This document shows positions 38,701 through 51,300 of a stretch of 64,000 nucleotides of DNA, in pieces. The DNA is taken from positions 131,501-195,500 of the forward strand of contig BSDZ01000016.1 in NCBI GenBank assembly GCA_030268105.1, in the 5' to 3' direction. The stretch is from Volvox africanus. Taxonomy: Eukaryota > Chlorophyta > Chlorophyceae > Chlamydomonadales > Volvocaceae. Every line of letters begins with the position of its first letter. Positions within the stretch are counted from its first letter, which is position 1. Position numbers and translations under genes: made by a program. Under the pieces are notes generated by a model that did not search any database, was not told where the DNA came from, and was given only the letters and a program-made list of their open reading frames with translations.

Positions 38701-41565
38701 TGGATCCGTGGAAATGGCGGGCGCGATCAGCACCAGCCCACTAACAAGCTCCGGATACCTGAATGGTGGTAGCACGGTTTGGGACCGCCTTACTTGGTTA
38801 GCACCCCCTTGGGACATCCAACTCGCCAGCGTGATCGCTTACAACATCTTTAATGGTTCTGGGTGCGGATTTCTTGACCCCGGCCCCATGGTGGGGTCCG
38901 GGGGTGAGACCTCTGGATGCTACAGGAGGCGCTCTCCGGATGTATACACAGAACCCTAGCAGCTTTTTGGAGCGCTCCTTTCCGGTAAAAGGGAGAGCCC
39001 TTCGACCCCCTGTCTTTACAGTAGGGTTATACCCACCATTGACCCACCTCAGCGCAGTCTCCACTGCCACTGACGCACCGGCCGAATGCCCAACCAACAC
39101 CGCCTGCTTGCCCAAGTTGCGTCGCCTCCGCTGAGGTGCTGCTCCCGGTGCTGCTCCCGGTGCTGCTCCTGATACCGACGACTGTTCCGGCAAGGGCCCC
39201 AGCAGCGTATCCAGCAGCCCCGCTGCGAGGCGGGCACCTGGGCATTACATCACGCCACCAGTTAGCCCCAGGGAACGGCAGGTTCAATATACAATCGGGT
39301 CAAAGCTCTGTATCTCCATAAAACCTGCAACTTCAGGCCGCATGATGCTCAGCTGCACCGAATGAGTCTATGCCTACACAGTGAAGAGTGACTTGCTTGT
39401 TCAGATGACGCACCCGTATGATGACGGAGCTCACCACGTACTGGATCCAATGGATCCGATGGAACAAATAGTACACAGTAGCAACTAAACTTATGTGATT
39501 ATTCGGATTACTTCTATTACGGGTGGGTGCGCGGCGCGGCAATGCGGTGGGTTGTTGACTCACCGCCCTCTGGTGTGTACGGGTTGTCTTCCTCCCTTTG
39601 CCACGTCAGGGGTCGCTGACTTAGGCCGTACGGTGGCCTGTCGTATGCGACGACACGACAACCGCCCGTACTTGGACTGACGTACGCTGCGAAGTCGTCC
39701 ATCAGCAACCGCCTGCTCGCGGGAAGGGAGGGGTTGCAGACCACCCGGTTGCGGCCAGGATCGCCCTGTCAGCGGATTGTCGCGTGGGTTGCCGTACTGC
39801 AATACGTGGAAGATATGAAGAAGTAATAAAGCAGGTTCGGAACGAAAAAGATGCTATCCGGGTATTGTGCCACCAAACCCTAGGCGCTAGCTAGGATGGC
39901 CACGGAGGGATACTGGGTAATACGTACAGGAAGACATTCGACAGTTTGAATTCACTTGGGAAGTAGTGGCGGTGGCGAGGGGGCTGCATCCAGAAACCCT
40001 ATCCGGGAGTCATCCATACATGGCTGAACATATCCATCCATCCATCCATCCAGAAATAAGCTTAACTAAAAATTGGGATAAAAGCACGCACAAAACTCCG
40101 ATAACAATAACAACAACAATAAGAACGGAATCATGCAGGTAGACGTTAACGCAGACAGCATTTGGAAAGTTGGCAAATGGATGGGGCCGGTTTTACGTGA
40201 CTTTTAAATACGTGAATGTCTATTTTTTATTATTATTGCTGTTGTTTTTTGTTTGCATATTTTCTTCTGAATTTGCCAACTTTGAACGGACCTGACAATC
40301 ATGGAGCCACGAACCCCTTCAACCCCCCTCCGGACTTACCAGCTAAAGGTGGAGCCGTTAAGGCCGTGCATCAGGAGCAGCACCGGCACTGCATCCGGTC
40401 CCAGGTGAGGTTTCCGAGGCGGCTCGGTGTCCGGGCTCTCCCCACCTGCCGGCGGCGATGAGGACCCCGCAGTTGACACCGGTCGTGGCGTCCGTGAGGA
40501 GGAGGAAGGGGAGGAAGAGGATGGCGCGGATGGCTCTGCTGTCACCGAGGACAACTGAAAGGCTGCCGACGACTCCGACGACTCCGATGACGCCGGCGGT
40601 GGCACCGCCAAGGGGTCCTTCTCGTCCCCGGACTCAACTGCAGGAGAAGCCGCCGCTGCCGCCGCTGGCATGTCCTCCGCTGGCTGTGTGCGGGGTTTCG
40701 TCGCAGCAGCAGCAGCTGGGCCCTCCCGCTCCGCCGGTAACGCCATTTTGTAATGAAGTCGGACCCCATGCACCGTAATAAAGCGGCTGTCGCGGTCCGC
40801 CAACTTTTCCGGGTGCTCTGTGGGGCCTATTGAAGTGATAGAGGACCAAAAAGGGGGGGGTAGCGCCCCATCTTAACCGGGAGTGTCGGTCCTATGTATT
40901 TGACCGGACGTTTGAGCGGCGGAAGCGCCGTTATATATGCCACAGGGCCGTCACTGACCTGTCTTGAGCCGCACCTCTCACCAGACGCACCTCTCAACGG
41001 TTGCGGTGTGCCCTCCAGCAGAGGGGCGACGAGATCCAGGATCCAGGGAAGCGCCTCTTGCTGGAACTGCAGGGGTGGGGAGTTACGGAGGCAACTGATT
41101 AAGGACCGGGCCGCTTTGCGCAGCCAGCAGAGCGTGTGACAAAGTAAGACATGTAAGTCGAACCAGGGCATGATGATGATGATGATGATGATGATTTGTC
41201 TCTTACGGACAGATGGTTGAGAGTTGGCTAATGGGGTATTGAGTGAAGGAGGATGGAGGTTAAAGGGTAGGTGACCTTCAAAAGGGTAGCTGCAGGTAAA
41301 AGGTGCGCAGTTTTAAGCACCTCGGCGCTGAGAGTAGGGGGACACGAATCACCCGCTGGCTGAAAGCCATACCTGCTCTGCCAGCGCGACAAGCAGAGAT
41401 CGGTTGAGGTCTGAAGCGGAGGCGGGAGTTACATTGGTGGAGCTTTTTTTGGAAACTGGGTGTTTGACAGCGGCAGTGGACGCAGGGTCGCCGCTCATGT
41501 CGCTTTCCAAATTGCTCCCCCCCAGGCGTGTCGCGGAGGATGACCCTCGTGTGCTTTGCACGTTC
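35782..41565 (-). CDS. alpha/beta hydrolase
   Basis: Ten exons chain: 41565-41373, 41066-40991, 40817-40340, 39712-39564, 39237-39048, 38758-38699, then after a gap 37402-37328, 36816-36739, 36384-36258 and 35906-35782 (stop). The fold landmarks are in order: first strand VPVLLLMHGLNGSTFSW, then VVAYDRPPYGLS, nucleophile elbow GHSAG, strand SGLVLIAPAIS, the plant-like lid piece VIEGYLRPLRAQDWD, strand VPVLVLQGREDRTVP with the likely acid Asp, and AHVPMEE with the catalytic His. The substrate is unknown; similar plant proteins are plastid or membrane-linked lipases or esterases. Exon 40817-40340 carries a long Ser/Pro/Ala-rich insert. At least one exon between 38698 and 37403 and the first exon(s) upstream of 41565 were not found. 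A triple 12-base repeat in exon 39237-39048 encodes GAAPGAAPGAAP. Confidence 0.82.
37863..37901. repeat. (CCACA)n microsatellite
   Basis: About six tandem CCACA units within an intron of the hydrolase gene. Confidence 0.9.
41171..41194. repeat. (ATG)n microsatellite
   Basis: Eight ATG units in a row, in an intron of the hydrolase gene (41067-41372). Confidence 0.9.
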
Positions 41566-42425
41566 CTGTACGGCGGTAGGCATTGGACTCACTGACATCA
41601 ACTCGGCATTAGGTCAAAGCTATCAAATAGTTGTTACATGAAATGCTATCGGGATACATGCAAAGAATGTAATTGATGCGAAGCCGACTCTTAGCGACGA
41701 TTGCGACCCTCCGTGACCTCTCCACCTCACGTATAACAAGTCGGGGAATGCAGCGTATGGACTCAAACGTGTTAACTATCTAACCTGTTAGTTTCAATTG
41801 CTGACGTAGTAGTAGCACGAATATGTGGTGAGCGTGGCACTCGCCCGCCATTACGGGGATGTTGCTGTGGAAGTTGCCCACGCCAGGCTGCAGACTTTTC
41901 GATAAGTTGAATTTGCATCGCATAAAATATCTACAAGCTATAACTGTTTTTCTAATTGCGCTAACAAGCAAAATCAGCGTGCATGCCTTTGATGTCGTGG
42001 AAAGTAGAAAGCTACGGAGGCCTGAAATAATTACCGCTGGCGTTGCAATCAACCGCTTTGTACTCCGATTAACTTGAAGCATAGTGTAAGGTTCAACACA
42101 GAATTCCAGTGGTCAATGGCATACGTACGTACAACGCACGAATGCGTCATACTTAAGATGTGGTGCTGAATTCGAAGACTACAGCTTCCGTAATTACAAG
42201 ATTTACTAACTCTAGCCACCGCAGGTTGTAGAGACATGCGATTTAGCTGTGGCGCCCAGCCTTGAAATCCTAATACTTGCGTCGCCAAACCCTTTTCGCT
42301 GATGAGGAGTCGAATATCGCATGACATGGAGACCTAGTTTCAATAAAAGATCGAACTTTGTAAGTCACTGGACATACGTTAGCCTAATCGACTGCCTCTA
42401 GATTTGGAGGCTTTGTTCCAGACGA
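41566..42425. other. divergent promoter region of hydrolase and acetyltransferase genes
   Basis: The two flanking genes are transcribed away from each other. The first exon(s) of the hydrolase gene must lie here, since exon 41565-41373 begins with an acceptor in mid-codon, but no ATG exon could be joined. Open frames on the minus strand at 41780-42327 show no domain. Confidence 0.35.
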
Positions 42426-45400
42426 ATGGCCTACTTACGGTTGCTGCGCGCATCCGATCTCCGAACCATTCAGGTATCAAATCACAATCTTCTCACTGAA
42501 ACGGGCACTTGGGCCTATAATATCCTTCAGGGATATGCAACCTACTCCCCTTTATGTTCCGTACAACTATTCCTCCCTACCCCTGACCCTGCTCGCCCCT
42601 TTTGCCCCGTCCAGAACTCGTATGTGGAGCTGTTCCAGCTCCAAGCCCCATCACGTAGGGCACTCGAGGATGCACTTGCATCCAAGAGGTAAGCGTTGGC
42701 CGTGGGGCCAATGCGGCTCTTGGTTCAGGCATCCCGTATGCTTTGCTTGCCTTCTTCACATACGCTCGCTTCCCAGTTGACGGCACATACATCCAGTAGT
42801 GTGTTAGATAGAAGATATATCCATTAGCAACCGAAACGGTGCACAGTCCACCGATCTTTTGTTTCGCGCCTCCCTGTCCCCCCCCTCTTGCGATCAACCT
42901 CTTTCTGCTCGCACGCAGGTGGCTATCCCTGGCGGCTGTGTCTCCGGACACCTCCAGCCCCAGCCGCCAGGAGTACATGGCCGGGTTCGTCATGTCGGTC
43001 GTGGCCACTGTGACAGACTTCCACACCGACATGGTGGGCAGAGCCTTAAATGTTGAGCTTCGGCGCGGCGGGTGCCTGAGGTTTAGAGGGACCCAGAGGG
43101 TCCGATGTCTGGATTTCCCCTCTTGCAATGGTCAAAGAGCAGAGCTTCTAGACTGCTGTACGTTGGGCAACCTGTGCCTTGGCTTCCTGAGCACTTTTGA
43201 TCTCGGTTTCCTTGTCTGCGAGTACGGCAAGCTGTGATGGGTTACCGCCTGCGTGCAGAACTACTACAGCAATGGCGGGGGCCTCTCAGCAGCCGATGGC
43301 GGTGAGGGCGGTGCAGGTGTGGGCGTGCAGGCCTCGGGCCTGGAGACCATTGGACTGCCGCTGGAGGAGCGAGCCGTCAACATCTGCGTTCTGGTAAGGG
43401 TAGGGAGGGCCTGTTGAGCCTGTGGGTATAACACGTTATTAGGGACGAGCACCTCTGTGGTTCGGCGCCCATAGCGTAGACTCCAACAAAATGTCCTGCT
43501 GCTCCTGCTAACTTGAATTATCGCTCGGGCTGGCCTTGCTCTACATATTGCAGGGTGTATTGCCTTCCTATCGCCGCCGGGGCCTGGCTCGACTGATGCT
43601 GCGACAGGTTGTGGATAGTGCCCGGACCGCGAGGTGAGGTAATGTACTTGGGTAACGGGAGGCGAGGCGAAGGGAAGGAGTTTAATTAAACGAATCCTGA
43701 ATGCTGTTATTGAAGAAACGAGGACTAACCGTGAGGGTCGAGTGATGGCCAACGTCGTCCAAAGTCAGGAAAGTGGAAACGAGCTGTGATATAAATTAGG
43801 TAGTCACCAAGGCCGCGAATTAAAGCACTAAAAAGTAAAAAGAAGAAGAGAAACCGTACTTATGACCTTATTGTTGGCGGCGAAGTGAAAGCCGTGTTGG
43901 TTCCGAGGTGAAGCTGACCTGACCGCTGGCGCTGGCGCTGTCATGCGAGTGCTCCCCCAACCCACCTGTTAAAGAACCTACACGCGCCTGAACCCAACCA
44001 ACTCATCCACCCAACCTGGCCAGCTCGAAGCGCGCGCGCGTACCAACCGAACCAAGCGCGGTTCCGCGCGAACCCACTCATCTGGGACAGCGACGGCGGA
44101 AGGAGCCAAAAAGGGGAAGGGCGTGCGCATGCGAGAGGGAGAAGAAGAGTTAGCGCAAGCGAAAAGAAGGCGCGAGAGAACAAGTCCATGGCAGTTAAAG
44201 CAAGGCTAAGAAACCATGCACTCGAGGAAAACTGTGCCGCTGAGTTTTGCCGGAAACGAGAAAGAAGTGAAGGAATAGCCAGAAAGTAATGAATACAATT
44301 TTGAAGAAGGATGGGAGAGTTGTGTGTCGGGGAACCGCAGAATGACAGCCGATGAGTACGTCATGGGCATGCGGGAATGAGAAGGATCACCGGAAAGGGC
44401 GTTGAAAGGCGCAATTGTGAAAGAAGAAAAGCGGGGTACAGATTACGACGCGGGTTCGGGGGCGTAAGAAAAAGATGAAGCGAGGATGACAGGGGCATAG
44501 AATGGTTGCGGGAAACACGGGCTGGGGCTTCGAATGGCCCCGACCAGCCCGCGCGCACCAGGGGCATGTGCATGCAGACCCCCAGTGCAGTGATTAAGGG
44601 CTAGAGGTGCAGGCTGTCTTCCGGGAAGGCGGGTCGAGATGTGCGGACAGCGTCAGGGACAAGCAGGCGGCAAGTGTGTCGCAGTTGACAGTTACAGCAA
44701 TACACAGGCGTGGGGTCAGAAGGAACGCGACGAAGGAAAGCTATGAAAGTGCAGAAAAACTCTCCTGCTCTGAGTTCAACTCAACTCCAGCTGATGCCGA
44801 GGTAGCCGCAGCGCCAAACATCGCCGTGCTCCAAAGTAGTGGCGTCCGGGAGGAGAGGATACATAGTCTCGTATTATCCTGTTTAGGGGCTGTCGGGACG
44901 TCTCCCTCCAGCACAAAGCCGGTGTATATGTCTTACGCTACGCATTGCCGTAATGCGCGCACGTCTTCACACAAAAAATGCACTGGATCACCGAATAGGG
45001 GCTGATCTTCCCTACCTCTCCTCTACCCAGTGCTTGTGCGGTCTTCCTGCACGTGCGTCCGTCCAATGCCGCCGCAATGGCGCTGTATCAGTCTGCGGGA
45101 TTTGTGGCTGCAGCGCTACTGCCGGACTATTACGACAACGGAGACGCTCCTGCAGGCAGCGGCGGCAGTAGTGGAAGGAGCAGCAATCTTGACATGAGTG
45201 GGAATGATGCTGAACGAGTAGCGATACATGGGGCCCCGGCAGAGGGGCTCAGAACGGCCGGCGGTGATGCGGTACTGCTGGTGATGCCGTTGACGGAGTT
45301 GGCGGCAGCGGCGGTAGCGAAGGCAGCGGCGGCATCACGTGAAGCCGTGAAGGCAGCAGTGGCGGCCGTGGCGGCCGTGGCGGCAGATCGCAATGACGCC

Positions 45401-46605
45401 GCGGTCACCGGCAGCACCACTGCCACCTCTTCACCAGGAGGAGTTGCTGTTCTGGACGCTGCCCCACTAGGTATACTTTTGTGCCTCCCAGGCAAAACGT
45501 GGAAGCGTTGGCTAAGTACTTTTCCGTTTTCCCGCTCTTGTTCTCCACGCTCTCCATTGTTAGACTGGAGTTGCATGCAGTCTTACCTTGGTTTGCGTTA
45601 TCGCACCCTTGACGGCGTGAGCATGCGTGTTCAGTAGCAGAATACTGCCCCATGAAGCTGAGACGCGTCGCTGAAGTCCGGCAACACCACCAAAAGCTTC
45701 CCGTTCACCCTGGTTGCCTAGGTGATGTCGCGGAGGCGACGCGGCCCGCTCCCGCCTTAGTCCTAGAATCTCCCCAATCAGATAGCCGGTTTGCTGGCCG
45801 CGGGCTTCCAAACGAGCCCGCCACCGCGCCATTCAGCACGAGCCGCATAGATGTAACCTCGGGATCAACCACGACCACGACCACTACAGCTGGTGAGCCG
45901 CCCATGAGCGGTGGCAATGGCAGCATCGGGAGATCCGGGAGCTTGATGGGGATCTTGGCAGCGGCGGCGGCGGGGGTGGCTGACGGCTTGTCGGGGCTGC
46001 TGCCTGGGCGAGCTCGTGCAGGGCGAAGCGGCAGTGGCGGAGGAGGGGTCGAGGCCATGAGCGGGCGGCAGGTGCAACTTGGGGGTGAGGTGCTTCTGGA
46101 GGAGCGGGGAGAGGATGGCGAGGTGTACTTGCGGCGTAAGGGCGATGTGGAAGGTGCGGCTAGTGCTGATGGTGGGCAGGGCAGTGTGGCGGCTTTGGCA
46201 GTGGCGGAGGAGGAGGGTCAGGCTGGGATTGGGGCTTCAGCCTCTGCGACCGCTGAGGAAAGCATTTCCGGGGGCCTGCCTCAGCGGCAAATTACATGCA
46301 GGGCGCTGGGAGGGAGGGACGAGTCGGGTAGAGCACGAGGGATGCGGCTGTTAGTGTCGGGAGCCGGGACAGTGCCGGAGGGGGCTGCCTCGCCATTTAT
46401 GTTCAGTGGGAGAGTACGAGCTTCGGCCGCAGGTTCTCGAGTGATTGTGCCAGGGAGGTGGAGCTACGGGTACGGGATGTCATTCAGGGAGCAGCGGCAG
46501 CTGAGGCAGGCGCAGCGGTCAAACACGGTTCTGGCGGTCGGTGCTTTGAGGGTGGTCCGGGTGGTCCGGGTGGTCAGGTTGACTACGACGCAGCTGCATC
46601 TTTGA
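42426..46605 (+). CDS. GNAT N-acetyltransferase (NAA60-like) with long C-terminal extension
   Basis: Seven exons chain in phase: 42426-42473, 42615-42688, 42919-43033, 43259-43393, 43554-43633, 45031-45470 and 45641-46605, giving 618 residues. GNAT enzymes move acetyl from acetyl-CoA to an amine. The N-terminal strand is AYLRLLRASDL. The acetyl-CoA site is VNICVLGVLPSYRRRGLARL with R-x-x-G-x-A at residues 131-136. The C-terminal strand and helix VFLHVRPSNAAAMALYQSAG and LPDYY fit the Golgi N-terminal acetyltransferase NAA60 type. The F-P-x-x-Y-P motif normally near residue 25 is not seen, so part of exon 2 may be misread. Some 430 residues follow the domain, mostly Ala/Gly/Ser-rich low complexity, ending in RVVRVVRVVR. 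The 1.4-kb intron 43634-45030 holds a piece of a dispersed repeat. Confidence 0.78.
43788..43826 (+). repeat. short match to the Nudix-intron repeat flank
   Basis: The bases ATAAATTAGGTAGTCACCAAG and the following GGCCGCGAAT closely match 6810-6842 (ATAAACTAGGTAGCCGCCAAG then GGCCGCAAAT), in the same orientation. Like that copy it lies in an intron, here in the acetyltransferase gene. It may be the edge of the same element family. Confidence 0.55.
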
Positions 46606-47147
46606 AAACTTGCTTGGGTGAATGAGTCGCTGTGCTGGGTTGTCGGAAAATAATTCGCGACATCAGCGCGGTTTACAAAATCGCAATCGTGAAACCGGCG
46701 ATTAAAATTGAGCCGCTGTGCAAATCAGGGTGCAAACCTGGCGCGAACCGAACTTTGTCGAACAGATTCCACAGAAAGCTTTTGAAAGATTCTATCTTTC
46801 CGTCGAAGGTGACCGATATGGGTTGTAAAGGTGCGGGAGTCAGAGCACTTGAAAGAAGCAGAAGCACTTCACCCAACGTCCAACAAAGCCTCTCCCTTTC
46901 TGGATGTGATGCCGACGGCCACGACGCCTGCCTCACCATGACGTGTGATGACGGCCGAGGAGACAAATAGGGTCATCTCCTCGTGCTCCCGTACAACTGT
47001 CTAAAGGCACTTCTCTTTTTCACCCCCTTCGGCGTTCAGTCAGTCGCTGAGTGCAGACAAGTCAAGCTGTCTCTTTGGACGTAACGACTAAATTTGGTGT
47101 AAACTTAAACCCACTTTGTATAATATCACTCGTTTTTTCGCCAAAAA
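46606..47147. other. spacer between acetyltransferase and SOUL genes
   Basis: TGTAA at 46824-46828 suits the acetyltransferase poly(A) site. A TATAATAT stretch at about 47117-47126, some 25 bases before the ATG of the next gene, may act in its promoter or 5' UTR. Confidence 0.35.
46824..46828 (+). terminator. TGTAA polyadenylation motif
   Basis: TGTAA about 220 bases after the acetyltransferase stop codon. Confidence 0.45.
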
Positions 47148-48266
47148 ATGGCGACAGCGCCTCGGCTGTTGTCGTTTGTGGCCGTCTTGCTGGCCGTAGT
47201 CAGCGCGCAGGCCGTGAGCGCAGTCGCTAGCGTAATTCGTCGCGACCTCCGGCCCGCTGTCGATGAAAACAACGCCGTCACAAACGTCCTGGATTCTACT
47301 GCATCTTCTGCTGATGACCTAAATGATGAAGTTATTTCCAGGCTGGCTGCGGCCCTCGCAGCTGCCACACCGCAGGCGCAGGCCGCGGCTGCTGGCGCCA
47401 ACACGGGTGTGGGCCCGATTCTGTGCAACACCCTAGACTGCCCAACGTACAAGGTAAGGTTGTACTTTCGTTTATCGCAGCGTGAGAGGAACAGTACATG
47501 TTATGCGCGATGATACGGGCTTTCAGACCCCAGTTTTAAGCTAAGACTGACCCACGGTTCATGGCTTTGGCTTGTCAGCGCACTGTGTGAGTTTTGGGCG
47601 TAGTAATGGCGATGGTGCAAAAAGAGCATCCTTCCACCAGACCGCAACGAACTGGCTCATTTAATTCCGGAAATGTCTTAATGGTTTGAGAAGGGATACA
47701 AATGGATTTACATCGCGGCGCATGGATCGCCGAAAAATCTGTTCATTAGCGTCATTCTTTTCCTTTACCTAGTAGCGCAGTGTTGTGGTTGCTTTACTCC
47801 ACGATCGTCCCTCATAATTCGCCACCTAAACCCGCAAGGTTTTGGAGCGCTATGATGGCATGGAACTGCGTCGGTACGACCCAGGTGCGGCTTTTAGGAT
47901 AAAGTACGGCAAGAGAACAGTGGACATCTTTTTTTGCGCAGAGTTTGGCGTCTATTTTATTCCGTAGAACCATACGTTTCAGTTCGGAGTACGAATGTCG
48001 TACGATGGCTGCCTCGTCAGCGGGACATGCCTCCTGATGAACGTGGTGCGAGGTAGCTGATGGCTGGGGCGGAATGATGCAGAGGCTGCAATGACGGGAG
48101 TTGCTTACCTGCTTACCACCCCCGTTGTTGGTTCACAGACGGAAAGACGTTTATCAGTGTCTGTGATTCAGTGTTTCAGGTAGCTTATTGCACTTCCTGC
48201 CGAAATATACTAATTACTGAATTAGGGACACGTAACTGTACGTGTGTGTGTGCGTGTACGTGTGTA

Positions 48267-48315
<49 letters not shown>

Positions 48316-51300
48316 GTGGTGTATGTGTATGTGTGTGTGTGTGTATGTGTGTGTATGTGTGTGTATGTGTGTGTGTGTATGCGTGTATGTATGTGTGTAT
48401 ATGTGTGTATGTATTTGTATGTGTATGTGTATGTGTATGTGTGTGTGTATGCGTGTATATGTGTATGTGTATGCGTGTATATGTGTATGTGTATGTGTGT
48501 GTATATATGTATGTGTATGTGCGCCATTGCACGCACCGTGTCGTTAACCCCCCTCCAGTGCCCAAGTGTAACATCTCCCTACATCGCCTACGGACGACAC
48601 CCGCACTTAAACCAACCTCCTTGGGTTCTGCAACACCTTTCCCCGCCCCGCCCCCGCTTCCACCACCAGCCACATTCAGCAGTACGGTCCTGTCGCTGGA
48701 TGACGTAGGCAGCATCGAGAAAGCGGCTATATTGGGCTTTCACGTAAGTGCCGTACCGCGATAGGTCATGTACGATATGTCTTTCATTGACCCTCGGTCA
48801 ATGAAGCAACAAATATGGTGGAAAAAAGTTAGTTGGCAAACCGCAGGGCTGCTGTACATACTGGGGGTTTAGGATCGTATTTGATATTTCATGTTTTATA
48901 TATATATAATATATAATATTTATTATATATATAATATATAATAATATATAATATATATATATATATAAATATATAATATATATATATAATATATATATAT
49001 AAATATAATATATATATATATAATATATATATATATATATAAATATATAATATATATATAATATATATATAATAATATATAATATATATAATAAATATAT
49101 ATAAAAATAATATATTTATAATATATATATTATATAAATATATATGTATATATATATATATATTATATCTCCTACCGCCTTTCAGATACGTCATTTGGAA
49201 ATTAATTGGAAAAGCATGAGCTTCTAAACCGGGTATTTCCACCTGAGCCGATGTGACTGAAGCTTCGACCGAGGAGAGGTGCCTGGCGGTCCTTGGGGTG
49301 CTTAACCGGGGCTGTCCAGGTCCTCATGGTTTTTGTCGTACATGATCAAATCCAACCCGCTTCGTGAACTGTCGTACGTATGGTTACCCTCGCCGCCCTG
49401 CTTCGTTTATCTCTCATGTCGCTGGCCCACCGTCACCCTCCACCTCAGCGACTGCTCAAGTACAACTTGGGCGACAACGAGGATGGCCGAAAGGTACGGT
49501 GATGCCATGAGTACGGCGTGGTACGCGGCGTGCAGGAATAGTGAAAGGGCTCTGGATACGCGAGAACACGAGAACTATGACGGGCTCGTATACCGCTTGT
49601 ACGGCACCGTGTGTTATTTCCCGAGTCTGTTGTTTCCTGTCATGCTGTCGTACTTGATTCATCGGGTTTTTTGCTTCCATGCGGCACTGCTGGGCGGGAG
49701 GAAGACCGAGGGGACTCGTAACGGGACGTCTGAGCTCCTGCGTAAAGCTATATAAACGTCACAAAGCGTTTCAGCAGTCGGAGGAGGAGAAATGAATGCA
49801 GCGGGCTGCAGCTGCAGCGGCTGACAGCCCATCTTCAGCGGGATTCGTTGTCACGTAGACATCCGGCCCTAGGTACAGCTCAAGAATCCCACCTTCCTGC
49901 TTCTCGAGATTGGTTGTTACTAGACCATCTGCCTGCCAGCCTGCCATTCGCGTCTATTATATCATGGCTGAACTGTACGGCAAAGTGTACGGCGGCAAAA
50001 ATAGCATCCCAAGCTCCCTGATATATTTACGTCCAGGTTGCAATGACTCTCGGTGTGCCGTACCGCACGTACCTGTTCCAGGTTGAGATGACCGCTCCCG
50101 TACTGTACGGACTGGACGTGGACCGGAAGAGATCTACGCGGTGCGATGTTACCTTCCTTGACCGCTTCTCCGTCTCATTCTTTGTGCCCTTCAAGTATCA
50201 GGTGTGTCGTACGGCTAAAAGGATTAGCACAGAGCACCATAGCTAGATGCTGGGGGGCTTGCTTTCTTACATCTTGCTTCTGCCGTACAGCGGCGGCCCC
50301 GCTTCCGTTTCCGCTTCCGTCCGAATGGAGTGCAAGCACAGGGTAGAGATGATGGATTTCCGTAACAATAATAATTAGACATCTAACGACTTTAGGAAGA
50401 TAAGCACGTGGATAGATATTCCGGCAGGACTGGATTTCCCTTCCTAGTCCTGTTTATTACACCTCCTTTTGTCATGCTTACCTCTCCACCGGCAGGCGGA
50501 GCCGCCATCGCCGAGAAACCCAGATGTATTCTTGGTTGACGTCAAGGTGGGCCGGCTGCCATTTTTAAAAAGGCAGGGAACCAGCAGCCCCCGCCACATA
50601 CACACACACACACACATGCTCTCGATCCCCTCCCTGGAGGACGTGCGGCGGAAGTCCTTTGTACCGCCGTTATGAAGGACACCTGAGTGGAGGGCTCCCC
50701 AAGGTCCTCCTGCCGGTTGCCTTACTTGTTGATCTCCACAGCTTGATGCAGGGCTGGACTTTTGGCGATGGCTGCACGAGGTTGGGGTTGGGGAGGTTCC
50801 TACATCCCCGCCACAATCGCCCTGCACCCTGCGCCCACCCGGCCCCCGTTCTGTCCCGGAAGTGTGTGTGTTTTCGATACCCGCGCATCTGCCTCCACAT
50901 GCAGGAGGTGGACATCTTCGTGAGGTCATTCGACGGGTACGCCACGGGAGCTCGCATCCACCGGGTTGCGTCGTCCTTCCTGCGTGATCTGTACGATGAG
51001 GGGCATCGCGTTGACTGCCGTACGGCTTACGTCGCGCAGTACAGCCCGCCCTTCCAGGTGGGGAATGATATCTGGGCCTTTCCTCTGGACCTAGGGTCTG
51101 AAGTACTTCAAGACGCGGCTTCGGAGCCACCCGTACCACAACATCATCAGGGATTTGAATGGATTCGAATCTCCCGCTCTCGCCTGCCGGGCCGCATGGG
51201 GATTCAGGGTTACGAAGAAGCTGGGGATGAACAGATTGAGAATGGCGATATATATGCGATCTATACATCCCATGAAGTCGTTGTGGTTATATCAAAGTCT

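Noticed and set aside
48171..48764. Long open frames on both strands across the TG tract
   Set aside because: They are Cys/Val or Thr/His runs made by the microsatellite, and the true exon 48670-48743 is read in only one of the frames for a short part.
48889..49242. Minus-strand frame rich in Tyr and Ile, like a membrane protein
   Set aside because: It is produced by the AT-only tract within an intron.
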